This document shows, one piece after another, positions 1 to 7,904 of a DNA stretch of 21,292 bases (its first letter is position 1; the number at the start of each line of letters is the position of its first letter). Made by a program: the position numbers and the translations under genes. The stretch covers positions 1 through 21,292 of the forward strand of contig JANXVQ010000697.1 of assembly GCA_025351545.1 (NCBI GenBank). Direction: 5' to 3'. Below the pieces are notes generated by a model. The model was not told the origin of the DNA and did no database searches. It saw nothing but the letters and a program-made list of their open reading frames with translations. Source of the stretch: Spirosoma sp. Lineage in GTDB: Bacteria; Bacteroidota; Bacteroidia; Cytophagales; Spirosomataceae.

Positions 1-2
1 TT

Positions 3-134
3 AAGTATGAAGATGGGATGAGCATTACGGCTATTGCTGAAATGAGCCAGCTGAAGGAGAGTACTGTAAAAATGAGGCTCAAACGGAGCCGGGACAAGAT
101 TTGCAAATTGTATGAAAAAATGTATACCGCCTAA
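3..134 (+). CDS. ECF-type RNA polymerase sigma factor, C-terminal fragment
   Basis: Only the last 43 codons are inside the window; the 5' part lies before base 1. The peptide begins KYEDGMSITAIAEM and continues into ESTVKMRLKRSRDKI, which is the sigma-70 region 4 helix-turn-helix: a short acidic turn, a first helix ending in IAE, then a recognition helix with the characteristic TVKxRLxRxR pattern. Region 4 contacts the -35/-33 promoter element. The protein ends shortly after this helix (KLYEKMYTA), as ECF sigma factors usually do. A LuxR-type regulator has a similar fold, but the VKMRLKRSRDKI segment fits sigma factors better. Which stimulus or anti-sigma factor it pairs with cannot be told from this fragment. 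Confidence 0.8.
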   Translation, partial: KYEDGMSITAIAEMSQLKESTVKMRLKRSRDKICKLYEKMYTA

Positions 135-212
135 CTATCCAGCCTCTTTTGATTTTTAAAACTAATCAGTAATCATAGGATGCTGATGCGGTAAAAAAAA
201 TTTCAGACCTGA

Positions 213-270
213 TTTAGTGACGTAAAAACGCCTGACTATGTTATCAGTCAGGCGTTTTTATGTCACTAAA
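213..270. terminator. Bidirectional hairpin terminator between convergent genes
   Basis: The arms at 213-236 and 247-270 are complementary over 24 bp, with a single G-T pair (222/261) and a 10-nt loop. The stem holds an A5 run on the left side of the GC-rich core and a T5 run on the right (255-259), so either strand gives a GC stem followed by a U tract. It lies between the sigma-factor stop (134) and the stop of the minus-strand ligase gene (310), so it can end both transcripts. Confidence 0.85.
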
Positions 271-309
271 ATGGATAGTGATGCTCGAAGCTCAATACCT
301 GAAAAATAG

Positions 310-2280
310 CTATTTTGTGAAGCTCATAAACTGGTCCAGCGCTGCCGGATTGCGAACCGTATCTCTGCTGGTAGCCAGTGATGAATTCATTCCAGACAGA
401 ATTTTCTTGACCGGCGTTTCAAGTTTCTTGCCGCTTATCGTGTACGGAACTTCAGTTATTGCGTATACGGCATCGGGTACATGTCGCGGACTAAACTGAG
501 TTCGCAATTCATGTTTGATACGAGCCGTCAACTCAGCGGTCAACTTAAATCCATCATTCAGAACCACAAACAAAGGCATAAAGTATTGGCCGCCAGGCTG
601 CTCTATGCCCACCACCAGGCTATCGGCAATTTCGGGTAGACTTTCTACCGCGCTATAAATTTCGCTGGTGCCAATGCGGATTCCATCACGGTTAAGGGTT
701 GCGTCGGAGCGGCCGTAGATAATAACGCTATTGCGTTCGGTAATTCGGATGTAGTCACCGTGTCGCCAGATACCAGGATATTCCTCAAAGTAACTTTTAC
801 GATAACGCTCGTTGTTACGGTCATTCCAGAAGTAAATGGGCATCGATGGCATGGGTTCTAAAATGACCATTTCGCCCATCTCACCCCGAACAGGTTTGGC
901 GTTATGGTCGAATGCCTCAACTTTACAGCCCAACAACCGACACTGAATTTCACCTTCATAGACTGGAGAAAGAGGATTTCCGCCTACGAAACCGCTGCAT
1001 ACATCCGTACCGCCACTGAACGAAATTAGCCAGACTTTTGGCTTTACAGACTCATAAATCCATCGAAACCCCTCTGGTGGTAGAGGTGATCCCGTTGAAC
1101 CAATGGTTCGTAAGTAGGGTAATTTTACGGTGTCAATAGGCCTTAATTCGGTCCGTAGACAGGCCAGATAATAAGCTGCTCCGCCCCCAAAATGAGTAAT
1201 TCGAGCGTCGTCGGCCAGTTTCCAGAGTACGTTTAGATTGGGATAACCAGCCGCGCCATCGTAAAGAACAAGCGTTGCGCCAACAAGCATGGAGCCAAGT
1301 GCAAAATTCCACATCATCCAGCCCGTAGTAGAGTACCAGAAATAGCGATCGCCAACGTGTACATCCTGGTGCAGGGCCAGAACCTTCAGATGCTCAAGCA
1401 GACAACCGCCAACGCTGTGCGTGATTGCTTTAGGCTTTCCTGTCGTGCCGGATGAGTAAAGTACCCAAATTGGATGGTTGAACGGTACGGGCTCAAAGGT
1501 TAAGCCATCGGGAGCTGGCGTTTCTAATACATCATCCCAGAGAATTGTGCCCTGTAGCTGACTTTCGCTATTTAAATACGGCACCCAAATGACTTGCTGA
1601 AGCGTTGGTAACTTGGTGCGTAGTTCGCGGATAGCATCGGTTTTGTCAATCGACTTCCCATTATACAGGTAGCCATCAGCCGCAATCAGAATTTTAGGTT
1701 CGATCTGCTTAAATCGGTCTACGACACTGGCTATACCAAAATCGGGTGAGCAACTTGACCAGACAGCGCCAATGGCATTAGTTGCCAGAAACGCCACCAC
1801 GGCTTCGGGGCAATTAGGCAGCACCGCTACCACCCGGTCGCCAACACCTACGCGTTGCTGGCGTAAATACGTTGCCATAGCCGCAACCTGCTGTTCGAGC
1901 ATATCCCACGATACGCTCAACACGGCTGGTTGTTGTTCAGAAGAAAACAGAATGGCAGGTCGTTGGGTAGTGCGATGGCGAAAAATATGCTCTGCATAAT
2001 TGAGAGTCGCTTCCGAAAACCAGCTTACACCAATCATATCCAGCCGGTTCGGCCGGTAAACTACCTGATGATAGGGTGTATGGCTCTGAACATCGAAAAA
2101 TTGCCAGATGCTCTCCCAAAAATGATCCAGATCTGTTACAGACCAATCCCACAAATCGTCGTAATCTCGAAAATACAAGCCTTTCTTCACGAAAAGCCAG
2201 TCCATATATCGCTTCAAAAGTGCCTGTTCGGTGGCGTTTTTATCGGGTGTATAAAGCGGTGTTAATATCGGTCGGGGCAT
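310..2280 (-). CDS. aacS: Acetoacetate-CoA ligase (acetoacetyl-CoA synthetase)
   Basis: This cytoplasmic ANL-superfamily enzyme joins acetoacetate to CoA with ATP going to AMP, feeding ketone-body carbon into acetyl-CoA and lipid metabolism. The 656-residue length is normal for the family. The N-terminal block (residues 25-95, with DLDHFWESIWQFF and SWFSEATLNYAEH) is the ACS-type N-terminal cap. The adenylate P-loop is YSSGTTGKPKA (about 275-285), followed by STTGWMMWNFALG (317-330), typical of acetoacetyl- rather than acetyl-CoA synthetases. The A8 hinge region is YGRSDATLNRDGIRIG (522-537). The catalytic C-terminal lysine is K618 in ISGKKLETPVKK. The start is the only sensible Met and no strong ribosome-binding site is visible. 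It converges on the sigma-factor fragment across the shared terminator and appears monocistronic. Plain acetyl-CoA synthetase is less likely given the motif set. Confidence 0.93.
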   Translation of the reverse strand: MPRPILTPLYTPDKNATEQALLKRYMDWLFVKKGLYFRDYDDLWDWSVTDLDHFWESIWQFFDVQSHTPYHQVVYRPNRLDMIGVSWFSEATLNYAEHIFRHRTTQRPAILFSSEQQPAVLSVSWDMLEQQVAAMATYLRQQRVGVGDRVVAVLPNCPEAVVAFLATNAIGAVWSSCSPDFGIASVVDRFKQIEPKILIAADGYLYNGKSIDKTDAIRELRTKLPTLQQVIWVPYLNSESQLQGTILWDDVLETPAPDGLTFEPVPFNHPIWVLYSSGTTGKPKAITHSVGGCLLEHLKVLALHQDVHVGDRYFWYSTTGWMMWNFALGSMLVGATLVLYDGAAGYPNLNVLWKLADDARITHFGGGAAYYLACLRTELRPIDTVKLPYLRTIGSTGSPLPPEGFRWIYESVKPKVWLISFSGGTDVCSGFVGGNPLSPVYEGEIQCRLLGCKVEAFDHNAKPVRGEMGEMVILEPMPSMPIYFWNDRNNERYRKSYFEEYPGIWRHGDYIRITERNSVIIYGRSDATLNRDGIRIGTSEIYSAVESLPEIADSLVVGIEQPGGQYFMPLFVVLNDGFKLTAELTARIKHELRTQFSPRHVPDAVYAITEVPYTISGKKLETPVKKILSGMNSSLATSRDTVRNPAALDQFMSFTK

Positions 2281-2446
2281 ATACTTAGTCGTGAGTCAAT
2301 AGGTAGTCATCAGAAGAAAAAGAGTTATCGGTACATCATTAGCCGATGTTGGCCGCTGACGGTACCAATGGCCCGGTACTGACTAACGACTAATGGCTTA
2401 TGCGGATTGTTTTTGCGATAAAAAGCGTTTCCATAGAAAGGTATAG

Positions 2447-2475
2447 TTAGGTTCGTTTGAAAAGCCCTAACTTTG
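2447..2475 (+). promoter_or_regulatory. Probable promoter of the pseudouridine synthase gene
   Basis: A perfect Bacteroidota -7 word, TAACTTTG (TAnnTTTG), lies at 2468-2475. A weak -33 match, TTA, lies 18 bp upstream at 2447-2449. Transcription would begin near 2482, giving a leader of about 80 nt before the ATG at 2561. A 6-bp inverted repeat (GTTAGG at 2446-2451, CCTAAC at 2466-2471) surrounds the core promoter; I cannot say whether it matters. Confidence 0.5.
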
Positions 2476-2560
2476 AGCCCCATTTTGTATTTTATTAAAA
2501 GAGGTATGCTGACAATCAGCCAGATTCCTCTACAAAAAAGCTGATTTACTGTATTTTTCC

Positions 2561-4384
2561 ATGAGTCAAGATTCAGAGCAGAACGACCGGAACACCGGAC
2601 CGAGCCGTGATGGTGATCGTCGTTCAACCGGCCGTCGGGATGACGCCCGCAACAGCGGACCAGGCAGGTCGCGCAGCAACCAGGATTCCGATCGTCCCCG
2701 GTTTAGTCGGGATAATAACGACCGCCCAAAATTTAACCGGCCCGCTGATGGAGACCGTCCCCGTTTCAACCGCGAAGGCGGTTCTGGTGGTGCGCCTTCA
2801 CGGGATTCCGGAGCACCCAACCGGCCTTTTCGACCAGCCGGCCCACGGGATACGAATAGCCGTTCTGGCGGACCAACTGGAAAACCGCGTTTCGACCGTG
2901 ACCAGACCGACCGACCTAAATTTCCGCGCCCTGCTGATGGAGATCGCCCCCGTTTCAGCCGGGATAACAACGACCGCCCAAAATTCAACCGGCCTGCCGA
3001 TGGCGAACGGCCCCGGTTCAACCGTGACGAGCGCACCGGCGGACCTTCCCGCGATTCTGCTTCCCGCCCATCTGGACCACCGCGTGTGAGCCGGGATGAA
3101 CGTGGAGGTCGTTCGGAGGAGCGCCCCCGGTTTAGCCGGGACAACAACGACCGCCCAAAATTCAACCGCCCCGCAGATGGAGATCGGCCCCGTTTCGACA
3201 GTGATCGTCCTAAACGCGAAGATCGTACAAGTGAAGAGCGGCCTCGCCTTACCCGAAGTGAGGTTATGGGCAGGGGCAACCGAACGAATGATTCAAGAAA
3301 TACGGGAGCGTCGCGTTTTCCGGGCGACCGGAAGCGTACCGGCGGCCCCTCAAGACCTGATAAACCAGCTTTTAAGCGCGTAGGTGGTTTTAGTCGTGAA
3401 GCCGACGAACGCAACAGCGGTCGAGCCGGTAACGACGAGCAACGAAGCAGCGACAATCGACGTAATCACCGGGAGGAGGAATCCGGTTCCGGTTTTACAG
3501 GTCGGCAACGCAAAGATTCCGGCGATCGGCGTACGGGAAATTATACCAAAGCGCCAGATTATAACCTGGAACAAACAAGAGCTGCTGATACATTTAAACG
3601 GGGTCGTACTGACGACCGCCGTGGCCATGCTCCCGAACCCGTCGAAAAAGGCAAGCGTGAGCCAGCCAATGACGGAACAACTCGCCTGAACCGTTACATC
3701 GCCAACTCGGGTGTTTGCTCACGTCGAGAAGCCGACGATCTTATTTCCCGGGGCGATATTTCGGTAAATGGCAAAGTCGTTATGGAAATGGGCTACAAAG
3801 TGAAAGAGGGCGATATGGTCAAATATGGCACCAAAGCCCTTAGCCCTGAGCGATTTGTATATGTGTTGGTGAACAAACCAAAAGACTACATTACAACGAC
3901 TGAAGATCCTGAAGAACGCAAAACCGTAATGGAATTAGTGGCCGACGCGGGTAACTTTCGGATGTATCCGGTAGGCCGTTTAGACCGCAATACGACCGGT
4001 TTGCTACTACTGACCAACGATGGTGAACTGGCCGACAAGCTGACGCATCCGTCGAATAATATCCGTAAAATCTATCAGGTTGAGTTGGATAAACCCATTA
4101 CCGAAGAGCATTTTGAGGCTATCAAACAGGGTATTGAACTCGAAGATGGTCCAATAAAACCCAATGCGGTGAGTATTGTGACGCCTGATGGGTATGTAAT
4201 TGGTATTGAAATTCACTCGGGCCGTAACCGCATTGTGCGTCGAATATTTGAGAGCTTCGGTTATGAAGTGTCTAAACTTGACCGCACGACCTACGCAGGT
4301 TTGACCAAAAAAGAATTGCCTCGTGGCAAATGGCGCTTCCTCGACCCTAAAGAGGTTATAAAATTGAAGTATCTAAATTCTTAA
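2561..4384 (+). CDS. rluB: RsuA/RluB-family 23S rRNA pseudouridine synthase with long disordered N-terminal extension
   Basis: The enzyme part converts a specific uridine in ribosomal RNA to pseudouridine. An S4 RNA-binding domain starts at about residue 374 (TRLNRYIANSGVCSRREADD). The catalytic domain follows, with VNKPKDYITTTEDP, the motif GRLDRNTTGLLLLTNDG containing the predicted nucleophile D475, and the C-terminal SGRNRIVRRIFE. About 234 residues are thus an ordinary RsuA/RluB enzyme. The first 373 residues are low complexity, made of Arg, Asp, Pro, Asn, Gly, Ser and Phe, with three near-identical 28-residue repeats (44-71, 128-155, 187-214). They have no predicted fold and resemble an RNA-binding disordered tail. 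Related Bacteroidota enzymes often carry such tails, from general knowledge. The ATG at 2561 is the only start that includes the tail, and a promoter and 80-nt leader precede it. RluB versus RluE or RluF specificity is not certain. Confidence 0.88.
   Translation: MSQDSEQNDRNTGPSRDGDRRSTGRRDDARNSGPGRSRSNQDSDRPRFSRDNNDRPKFNRPADGDRPRFNREGGSGGAPSRDSGAPNRPFRPAGPRDTNSRSGGPTGKPRFDRDQTDRPKFPRPADGDRPRFSRDNNDRPKFNRPADGERPRFNRDERTGGPSRDSASRPSGPPRVSRDERGGRSEERPRFSRDNNDRPKFNRPADGDRPRFDSDRPKREDRTSEERPRLTRSEVMGRGNRTNDSRNTGASRFPGDRKRTGGPSRPDKPAFKRVGGFSREADERNSGRAGNDEQRSSDNRRNHREEESGSGFTGRQRKDSGDRRTGNYTKAPDYNLEQTRAADTFKRGRTDDRRGHAPEPVEKGKREPANDGTTRLNRYIANSGVCSRREADDLISRGDISVNGKVVMEMGYKVKEGDMVKYGTKALSPERFVYVLVNKPKDYITTTEDPEERKTVMELVADAGNFRMYPVGRLDRNTTGLLLLTNDGELADKLTHPSNNIRKIYQVELDKPITEEHFEAIKQGIELEDGPIKPNAVSIVTPDGYVIGIEIHSGRNRIVRRIFESFGYEVSKLDRTTYAGLTKKELPRGKWRFLDPKEVIKLKYLNS
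2690..3202 (+). repeat. Three 84-bp in-frame direct repeats encoding the disordered tail
   Basis: The copies are at 2690-2773, 2942-3025 and 3119-3202. Each encodes a 28-residue unit that begins [D/E]RPRFSRDNNDRPKF, continues through NRPADG and ends RPRF plus two residues. The DNA copies differ mainly at third positions (for example CCCGGTTTAGTCGG versus CCCCGTTTCAGCCGG), so selection appears to hold the protein sequence. A partial copy (DRPKFPRPADGDRPRF) immediately precedes and overlaps copy 2. Copies 1 and 2 share a further downstream similarity (GGAPSRDSG / TGGPSRDSA). Confidence 0.85.
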
Positions 4385-4401
4385 GCTCTACGGAGTGAAT
4401 G

Positions 4402-4462
4402 CAAAAATGAGTGATTGGGTGAATAATTGTCAAAACTTTATTCACCCAATCACTCATTTTTG
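4402..4462 (+). terminator. Long perfect hairpin terminator after the pseudouridine synthase
   Basis: The arms at 4402-4425 and 4439-4462 match perfectly over 24 bp (25 with 4426/4438). They flank a loop of about 12 nt and carry an A5 run on the left and a T5 run on the right. It begins 17 nt after the stop at 4384. The in-frame TTG at 4427 that could extend the downstream aldolase lies in the loop, so that extension would translate the terminator and is not credible. Confidence 0.85.
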
Positions 4463-4480
4463 TGTTTACTTATTGATAAA

Positions 4481-5131
4481 ATGAACCATCTCTTCCCCTA
4501 CATCGAACGGACGCTTTTGCATCCCGGCGTGACCCTCAACGAGCAATATGAAGCGCTTGATGAGCTAACACAACTGGGACTTGCGGGAATGACTGTCGCG
4601 CCGTTTTGGGTGAAGAAATTCCGGCGCGAGATGGGCGATACCCACCCGGCGGTACTCTCGACCGTAATCGGGTTCCCATTCGGCTATCAACGCACCGAAG
4701 CCAAACAGGTTGAAATTGAGTGGGCATTACGCGACGGCGCCACCGAAATTGAAGTCGTTCTGAATACATCGGCCCTGTTTTCACCGGCCTCAGTCTGGCT
4801 GAAAATAGAACTGGCCAAGTTAGTGGCCCCGGTTCACGCATCTGAAAAATTCTTCACCGTCATTCTGGAAGGCTCCCTGCTTGACCCGGAGCAAATGCAG
4901 AAAATGATTAAGCTGTCATCTGACGCCGGAGCTGACTTTATTAAAAATTCTACTGGCTTCTCTACCAACCCGAGCGCTCTCTATAACCATGAGTCAGCTT
5001 TAGCCTTCCGGCAGGCAGTCCCAAAATCGGTAGGGGTTAAGATTGTTGCCGATGGGGCCACTGTGCAACAGATGGAAGAATTGGTGTCGGTTGGTGTTGA
5101 GCGGTTGTCGTTGGGACATCCCTGGCTGTAG
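4481..5131 (+). CDS. deoC: DeoC-like aldolase, divergent (216 aa)
   Basis: The fold family is class I deoxyribose-phosphate aldolase (DERA), which makes 2-deoxyribose-5-phosphate from glyceraldehyde-3-phosphate and acetaldehyde. Support: YIERTLLHPGVT at the N-terminus, VIGFPFGYQRTEAK (63-75), GADFIKNSTGF (150-160) with Schiff-base lysine K155, and VGVKIVADGA (184-193) with the second lysine K187. By my ungapped alignment to the E. coli enzyme from memory, the catalytic Asp102 is Glu91 here. Phosphate-pocket residues are changed too: Lys172 to Phe160, Arg207 to Ala193, and the C-terminal GASS motif to GHPW (212-215). An aldolase on an unphosphorylated or different substrate, or a weak enzyme, is therefore possible. 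ATG 4481 is chosen over the in-frame TTG 4427, which lies in the terminator loop. No other nucleoside-catabolism gene adjoins it. Confidence 0.8.
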   Translation: MNHLFPYIERTLLHPGVTLNEQYEALDELTQLGLAGMTVAPFWVKKFRREMGDTHPAVLSTVIGFPFGYQRTEAKQVEIEWALRDGATEIEVVLNTSALFSPASVWLKIELAKLVAPVHASEKFFTVILEGSLLDPEQMQKMIKLSSDAGADFIKNSTGFSTNPSALYNHESALAFRQAVPKSVGVKIVADGATVQQMEELVSVGVERLSLGHPWL

Positions 5132-5278
5132 TACCTCATTTTTGAAATCTATGGTTTAAGTACTTTCGCACAGAGCTATTGAGCTTTATTAGACTATTAT
5201 GTATTTATTGGTTACACAATTCTTATCAGTAATCTGTATTTTTTAATAACTTCGGGCCGACTATTTTAGCATCTGCAC

Positions 5279-6733
5279 ATGAAGAATTGGCTTATCTTAT
5301 TTTATCTACTTGTTGGCTCATCCGCCATTGCACAATCTACCGTTTATCAGGGATTTGAAGCAGATAGTGCCGCCGAACCTCGCGGTGGAATGAGCTTTTT
5401 GAATACGTTTATTCAAACCAATCTTCGCAAACCCATAGCCGCTGAATCAAAAGGTATTGGCGGGCGCGTAATCTTGACTGGTATTGTAGAAGCTGATGGT
5501 CGTATTGCTGATGTCAAAGTTATAAACAGCTTTCGACCCGATTGTGATCGAGAAGCTGTCCGTGTTTTTAGGTTATTTAATGCCTGGAAACCAGCCATGA
5601 AAGATGGGAAAGCTGTTCGACAGCAAGTGAATATACCCGTTATATTTAAGCCGAATGCGCCGTTCAGCTACGTTTCCGGAGAACGAATTACCTATTTTGG
5701 TACGGATGAAAAACTTACTACCGATAGTAGTAAGGCTGAATATAAACAGATTGCGACAGTAGATTCAATAGGGCTGCCGTCGGGCGATATTGTACTGTAT
5801 AAAATCAGTAAAAAAGGTTGGAAAGAGGAATCCCGTTTACCACTTGTTCGTAAAAATAACGCTTACCGAAATTCTGCGGGGAAACCAGTTCACTTAATCG
5901 GATACCCAAACAGTATTATCCAGCGGGAAGGTCTGTTAATTAGCGTAGACAGTACAGGAGCGCTTATTGGTCAGACATATTTCCAAAAAGGGAAGCGCAT
6001 CGGTACAGAATTAACCTATTATCCAAATGGCCCTGTTGCCGAAAAAATAGAAGATTTTACTGATAAAAATGTATTCACATCCTGGTATTCAACGGGACAA
6101 ATCAGGCAAATTCGGGTGCAGAATCAGGATAAGCCTGCAATCTCCAACGCGCTGGATCAGGTCACTGCCCTTTGGGATAGTACGGGGCGCCAAACTATTA
6201 AAGATGGTACTGGACGAGCAGTTTATCGGAAGGATGTACAATCGTATGCAGATACCACCCGGCATACGTATTTCGTCGAACAGGGTAGCTACGAAAATGG
6301 AATTAAGCAGGGCATCTGGACAGGCCGCTATGCCGACGGTTCCTATTTCTACGAAGAACAATATGACAAAGGAATCTCTCAGATGGGGAAAGCCCGTGCA
6401 GCAGGGGCAGATACCGTTAGATATACTGACATTGAACAGCAACCTGAATTTAAAGGTGGCATGCAGGGTTTAGGGAAGTTTTTAAGTGAGAATTTACGGT
6501 ATCCGGTTGATGCCCAACGAGCCAGAGTGCAGGGCCGGGTATTTATAAGTTTTGTAATTAATACAGATGGCAGCGTCGACGATGTGCAGGTATTGAATGG
6601 TATCGGTTTTGGGGCCGATGAAGAAGCCGCGCGCGTTGTGAAAGCATCTACAGGTCGTTGGAAGCCAGGTGTTCAGCGTGGAGAAAAAGTTCGGGTAAAA
6701 TACAATCTACCGATCAACTTTACGCTCAACTAA
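5279..6733 (+). CDS. Exported protein with two TonB C-terminal domains flanking a YwqK/MORN-like middle
   Basis: The 484-residue product starts with a signal peptide (KNWLILFYLLVGSSAIAQ, no lipobox cysteine), so it should be periplasmic. Residues 36-124 form a TonB C-terminal-type domain (GGMSFLNTFIQTNL, GIVEADGRIADVKVINS, AWKPAMKDG, IPVIFK). Residues 388-482 form a second, more canonical one (QPEFKGGMQGLGKFLSENLRYP, VINTDGSVDDVQVLNG, GRWKPGVQRGEKV, INFTL). The middle (about 215-370) contains YwqK/MORN-like units such as GTELTYYPNGPVAEK, FTSWYSTGQIRQ and GIKQGIWTGRYADGSYFYEEQYDKG. There is no N-terminal membrane anchor with a Pro-rich linker as in a true energy transducer, and no ExbB/ExbD neighbour, so TonB-like energy coupling is doubtful. 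A structural, cell-envelope or protein-binding role is as likely. A weak -7-like word (TAACTTCG, 5247-5254) lies upstream. Confidence 0.82.
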   Translation: MKNWLILFYLLVGSSAIAQSTVYQGFEADSAAEPRGGMSFLNTFIQTNLRKPIAAESKGIGGRVILTGIVEADGRIADVKVINSFRPDCDREAVRVFRLFNAWKPAMKDGKAVRQQVNIPVIFKPNAPFSYVSGERITYFGTDEKLTTDSSKAEYKQIATVDSIGLPSGDIVLYKISKKGWKEESRLPLVRKNNAYRNSAGKPVHLIGYPNSIIQREGLLISVDSTGALIGQTYFQKGKRIGTELTYYPNGPVAEKIEDFTDKNVFTSWYSTGQIRQIRVQNQDKPAISNALDQVTALWDSTGRQTIKDGTGRAVYRKDVQSYADTTRHTYFVEQGSYENGIKQGIWTGRYADGSYFYEEQYDKGISQMGKARAAGADTVRYTDIEQQPEFKGGMQGLGKFLSENLRYPVDAQRARVQGRVFISFVINTDGSVDDVQVLNGIGFGADEEAARVVKASTGRWKPGVQRGEKVRVKYNLPINFTLN

Positions 6734-6755
6734 CCTTAATCTGAATCATTACAGG

Positions 6756-6785
6756 TTGAAACCCATAGATAGATTTGTAAATTTG
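6756..6785 (+). promoter_or_regulatory. Bacteroidota-type promoter of gcvT
   Basis: TTG at 6756-6758, a 19-bp spacer and TAAATTTG at 6778-6785 match the TTG/TAnnTTTG consensus at the expected spacing. An overlapping second -7 word, TAGATTTG, occurs at 6770-6777 but lacks a well-spaced -33. The predicted start near 6791 leaves a leader of only about 14 nt before ATG 6805. Confidence 0.65.
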
Positions 6786-6804
6786 CCGGATAACCCCTGT
6801 GCAA

Positions 6805-7896
6805 ATGTCGCTTAAGCAAGTTCCTCTTCATCACATTCATCAGCAGTTGGGCGCGAAAATTGTGCCGTTTGCAGGCTTCGAAATGCCCGTTCGCTACTCG
6901 TCTGATCTCGACGAACATAATACCGTTCGTAATGTCGTCGGCATTTTCGATGTCTCGCATATGGGTGAGTTTATCCTCAAAGGTGAAGGGGCTTTGGACT
7001 TGATTCAGCGTGTGTCGGCCAATGATGCCAGCGTCCTGTTCGACGGGAAAGTACAATATAGTTACCTGCCCAACGGTCGGGGGGGCATTGTCGATGACTT
7101 ACTAGTGTACCGGATTAGTTCGCTTGAATACATGCTTGTCGTGAACGCATCGAACATCGAAAAAGACTGGAACTGGATCAGCCAGTACGCGTCTGATTAT
7201 GCGTTGACAATGGTGAATGTGTCCGACGATATGTGTCTGTTTGCGGTGCAGGGGCCGTTGGCTGCCAAGGCATTACAGTCGCTCACCACGGCAGATCTCG
7301 ATTCGATGGAATACTACACGTTTGAGAAAACAGACTTCGCCGGGTATGCCAATGTGATTGTATCGGCAACGGGCTATACGGGTGCGGGTGGCTTCGAGAT
7401 TTACGTATCGAACCATCAGGCCGAGGGTGTCTGGAATGCCATTATAGAAGCCGGGGCACCATTTGGCATTAAACCCATTGGGCTGGGCGCGCGGGATACG
7501 TTACGCCTGGAAATGGGCTATAACCTCTACGGTAACGACATTACCGACGAAACATCACCCATTGAAGCAGGCTTGGGCTGGGTTACTAAATTCACCCACG
7601 ATTTCATTGATGCCGATATACTGAAAGCCCAAAAAGAACAGGGTGTTCCACGTAAATTAGTTGGTTTTGAGCTACTTGACCGGGGTGTTCCGCGCGGCCA
7701 TTACGCACTTACGGATGTTGATGGAAATCAGATCGGCGAAGTAACTTCCGGCAGTCAATCGCCCACGCTCGGCAAAGGGGTCGGTTTGGGTTATGTGGAA
7801 AAAGCATACAGTAAACCCGGATCAGAAATCTTCGTAAAAGTCCGTGACCGGCTTCTCAAAGCACAAGTCGTTAAACTCCCTTTCGTAAAAAAATAA
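6805..7896 (+). CDS. gcvT: Aminomethyltransferase, glycine cleavage system T-protein
   Basis: GcvT moves the methylene group from the aminomethyl-lipoyl H-protein to tetrahydrofolate, releasing ammonia, in the cytoplasmic glycine cleavage complex. Clear signatures: PFAGFEMPVRY (21-31), IFDVSHMGEF (47-56), GGIVDDLLVYR (93-103, with the catalytic Asp pair at 97-98), ATGYTGAGGFEIY, GLGARDTLRLEMGYNLYGND, GLGWVTKF, and the C-terminal barrel with GEVTSGSQSPTLGKGVGLGYV. The 363-residue length is usual. ATG 6805 is preferred to the in-frame GTG 6799 because it gives the conserved N-terminus and fits the promoter. The gcvH and gcvP genes are not in the window. Dispersed gcv genes are common in Bacteroidota, from general knowledge. 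Confidence 0.95.
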   Translation: MSLKQVPLHHIHQQLGAKIVPFAGFEMPVRYSSDLDEHNTVRNVVGIFDVSHMGEFILKGEGALDLIQRVSANDASVLFDGKVQYSYLPNGRGGIVDDLLVYRISSLEYMLVVNASNIEKDWNWISQYASDYALTMVNVSDDMCLFAVQGPLAAKALQSLTTADLDSMEYYTFEKTDFAGYANVIVSATGYTGAGGFEIYVSNHQAEGVWNAIIEAGAPFGIKPIGLGARDTLRLEMGYNLYGNDITDETSPIEAGLGWVTKFTHDFIDADILKAQKEQGVPRKLVGFELLDRGVPRGHYALTDVDGNQIGEVTSGSQSPTLGKGVGLGYVEKAYSKPGSEIFVKVRDRLLKAQVVKLPFVKK

Positions 7897-7904
7897 CTGT
7901 TCTC

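Noticed and set aside
2566..3456. 296-codon minus-strand open frame opposite the pseudouridine synthase tail
   Set aside because: It is the mirror of the Arg/Asp/Pro repeat coding sequence, is itself low complexity, and the plus-strand gene is certain.
4427..4480. TTG-started N-terminal extension of the DeoC-like protein
   Set aside because: The start lies in the loop of the terminator and the extension would translate its right arm; the family N-terminus begins at ATG 4481.
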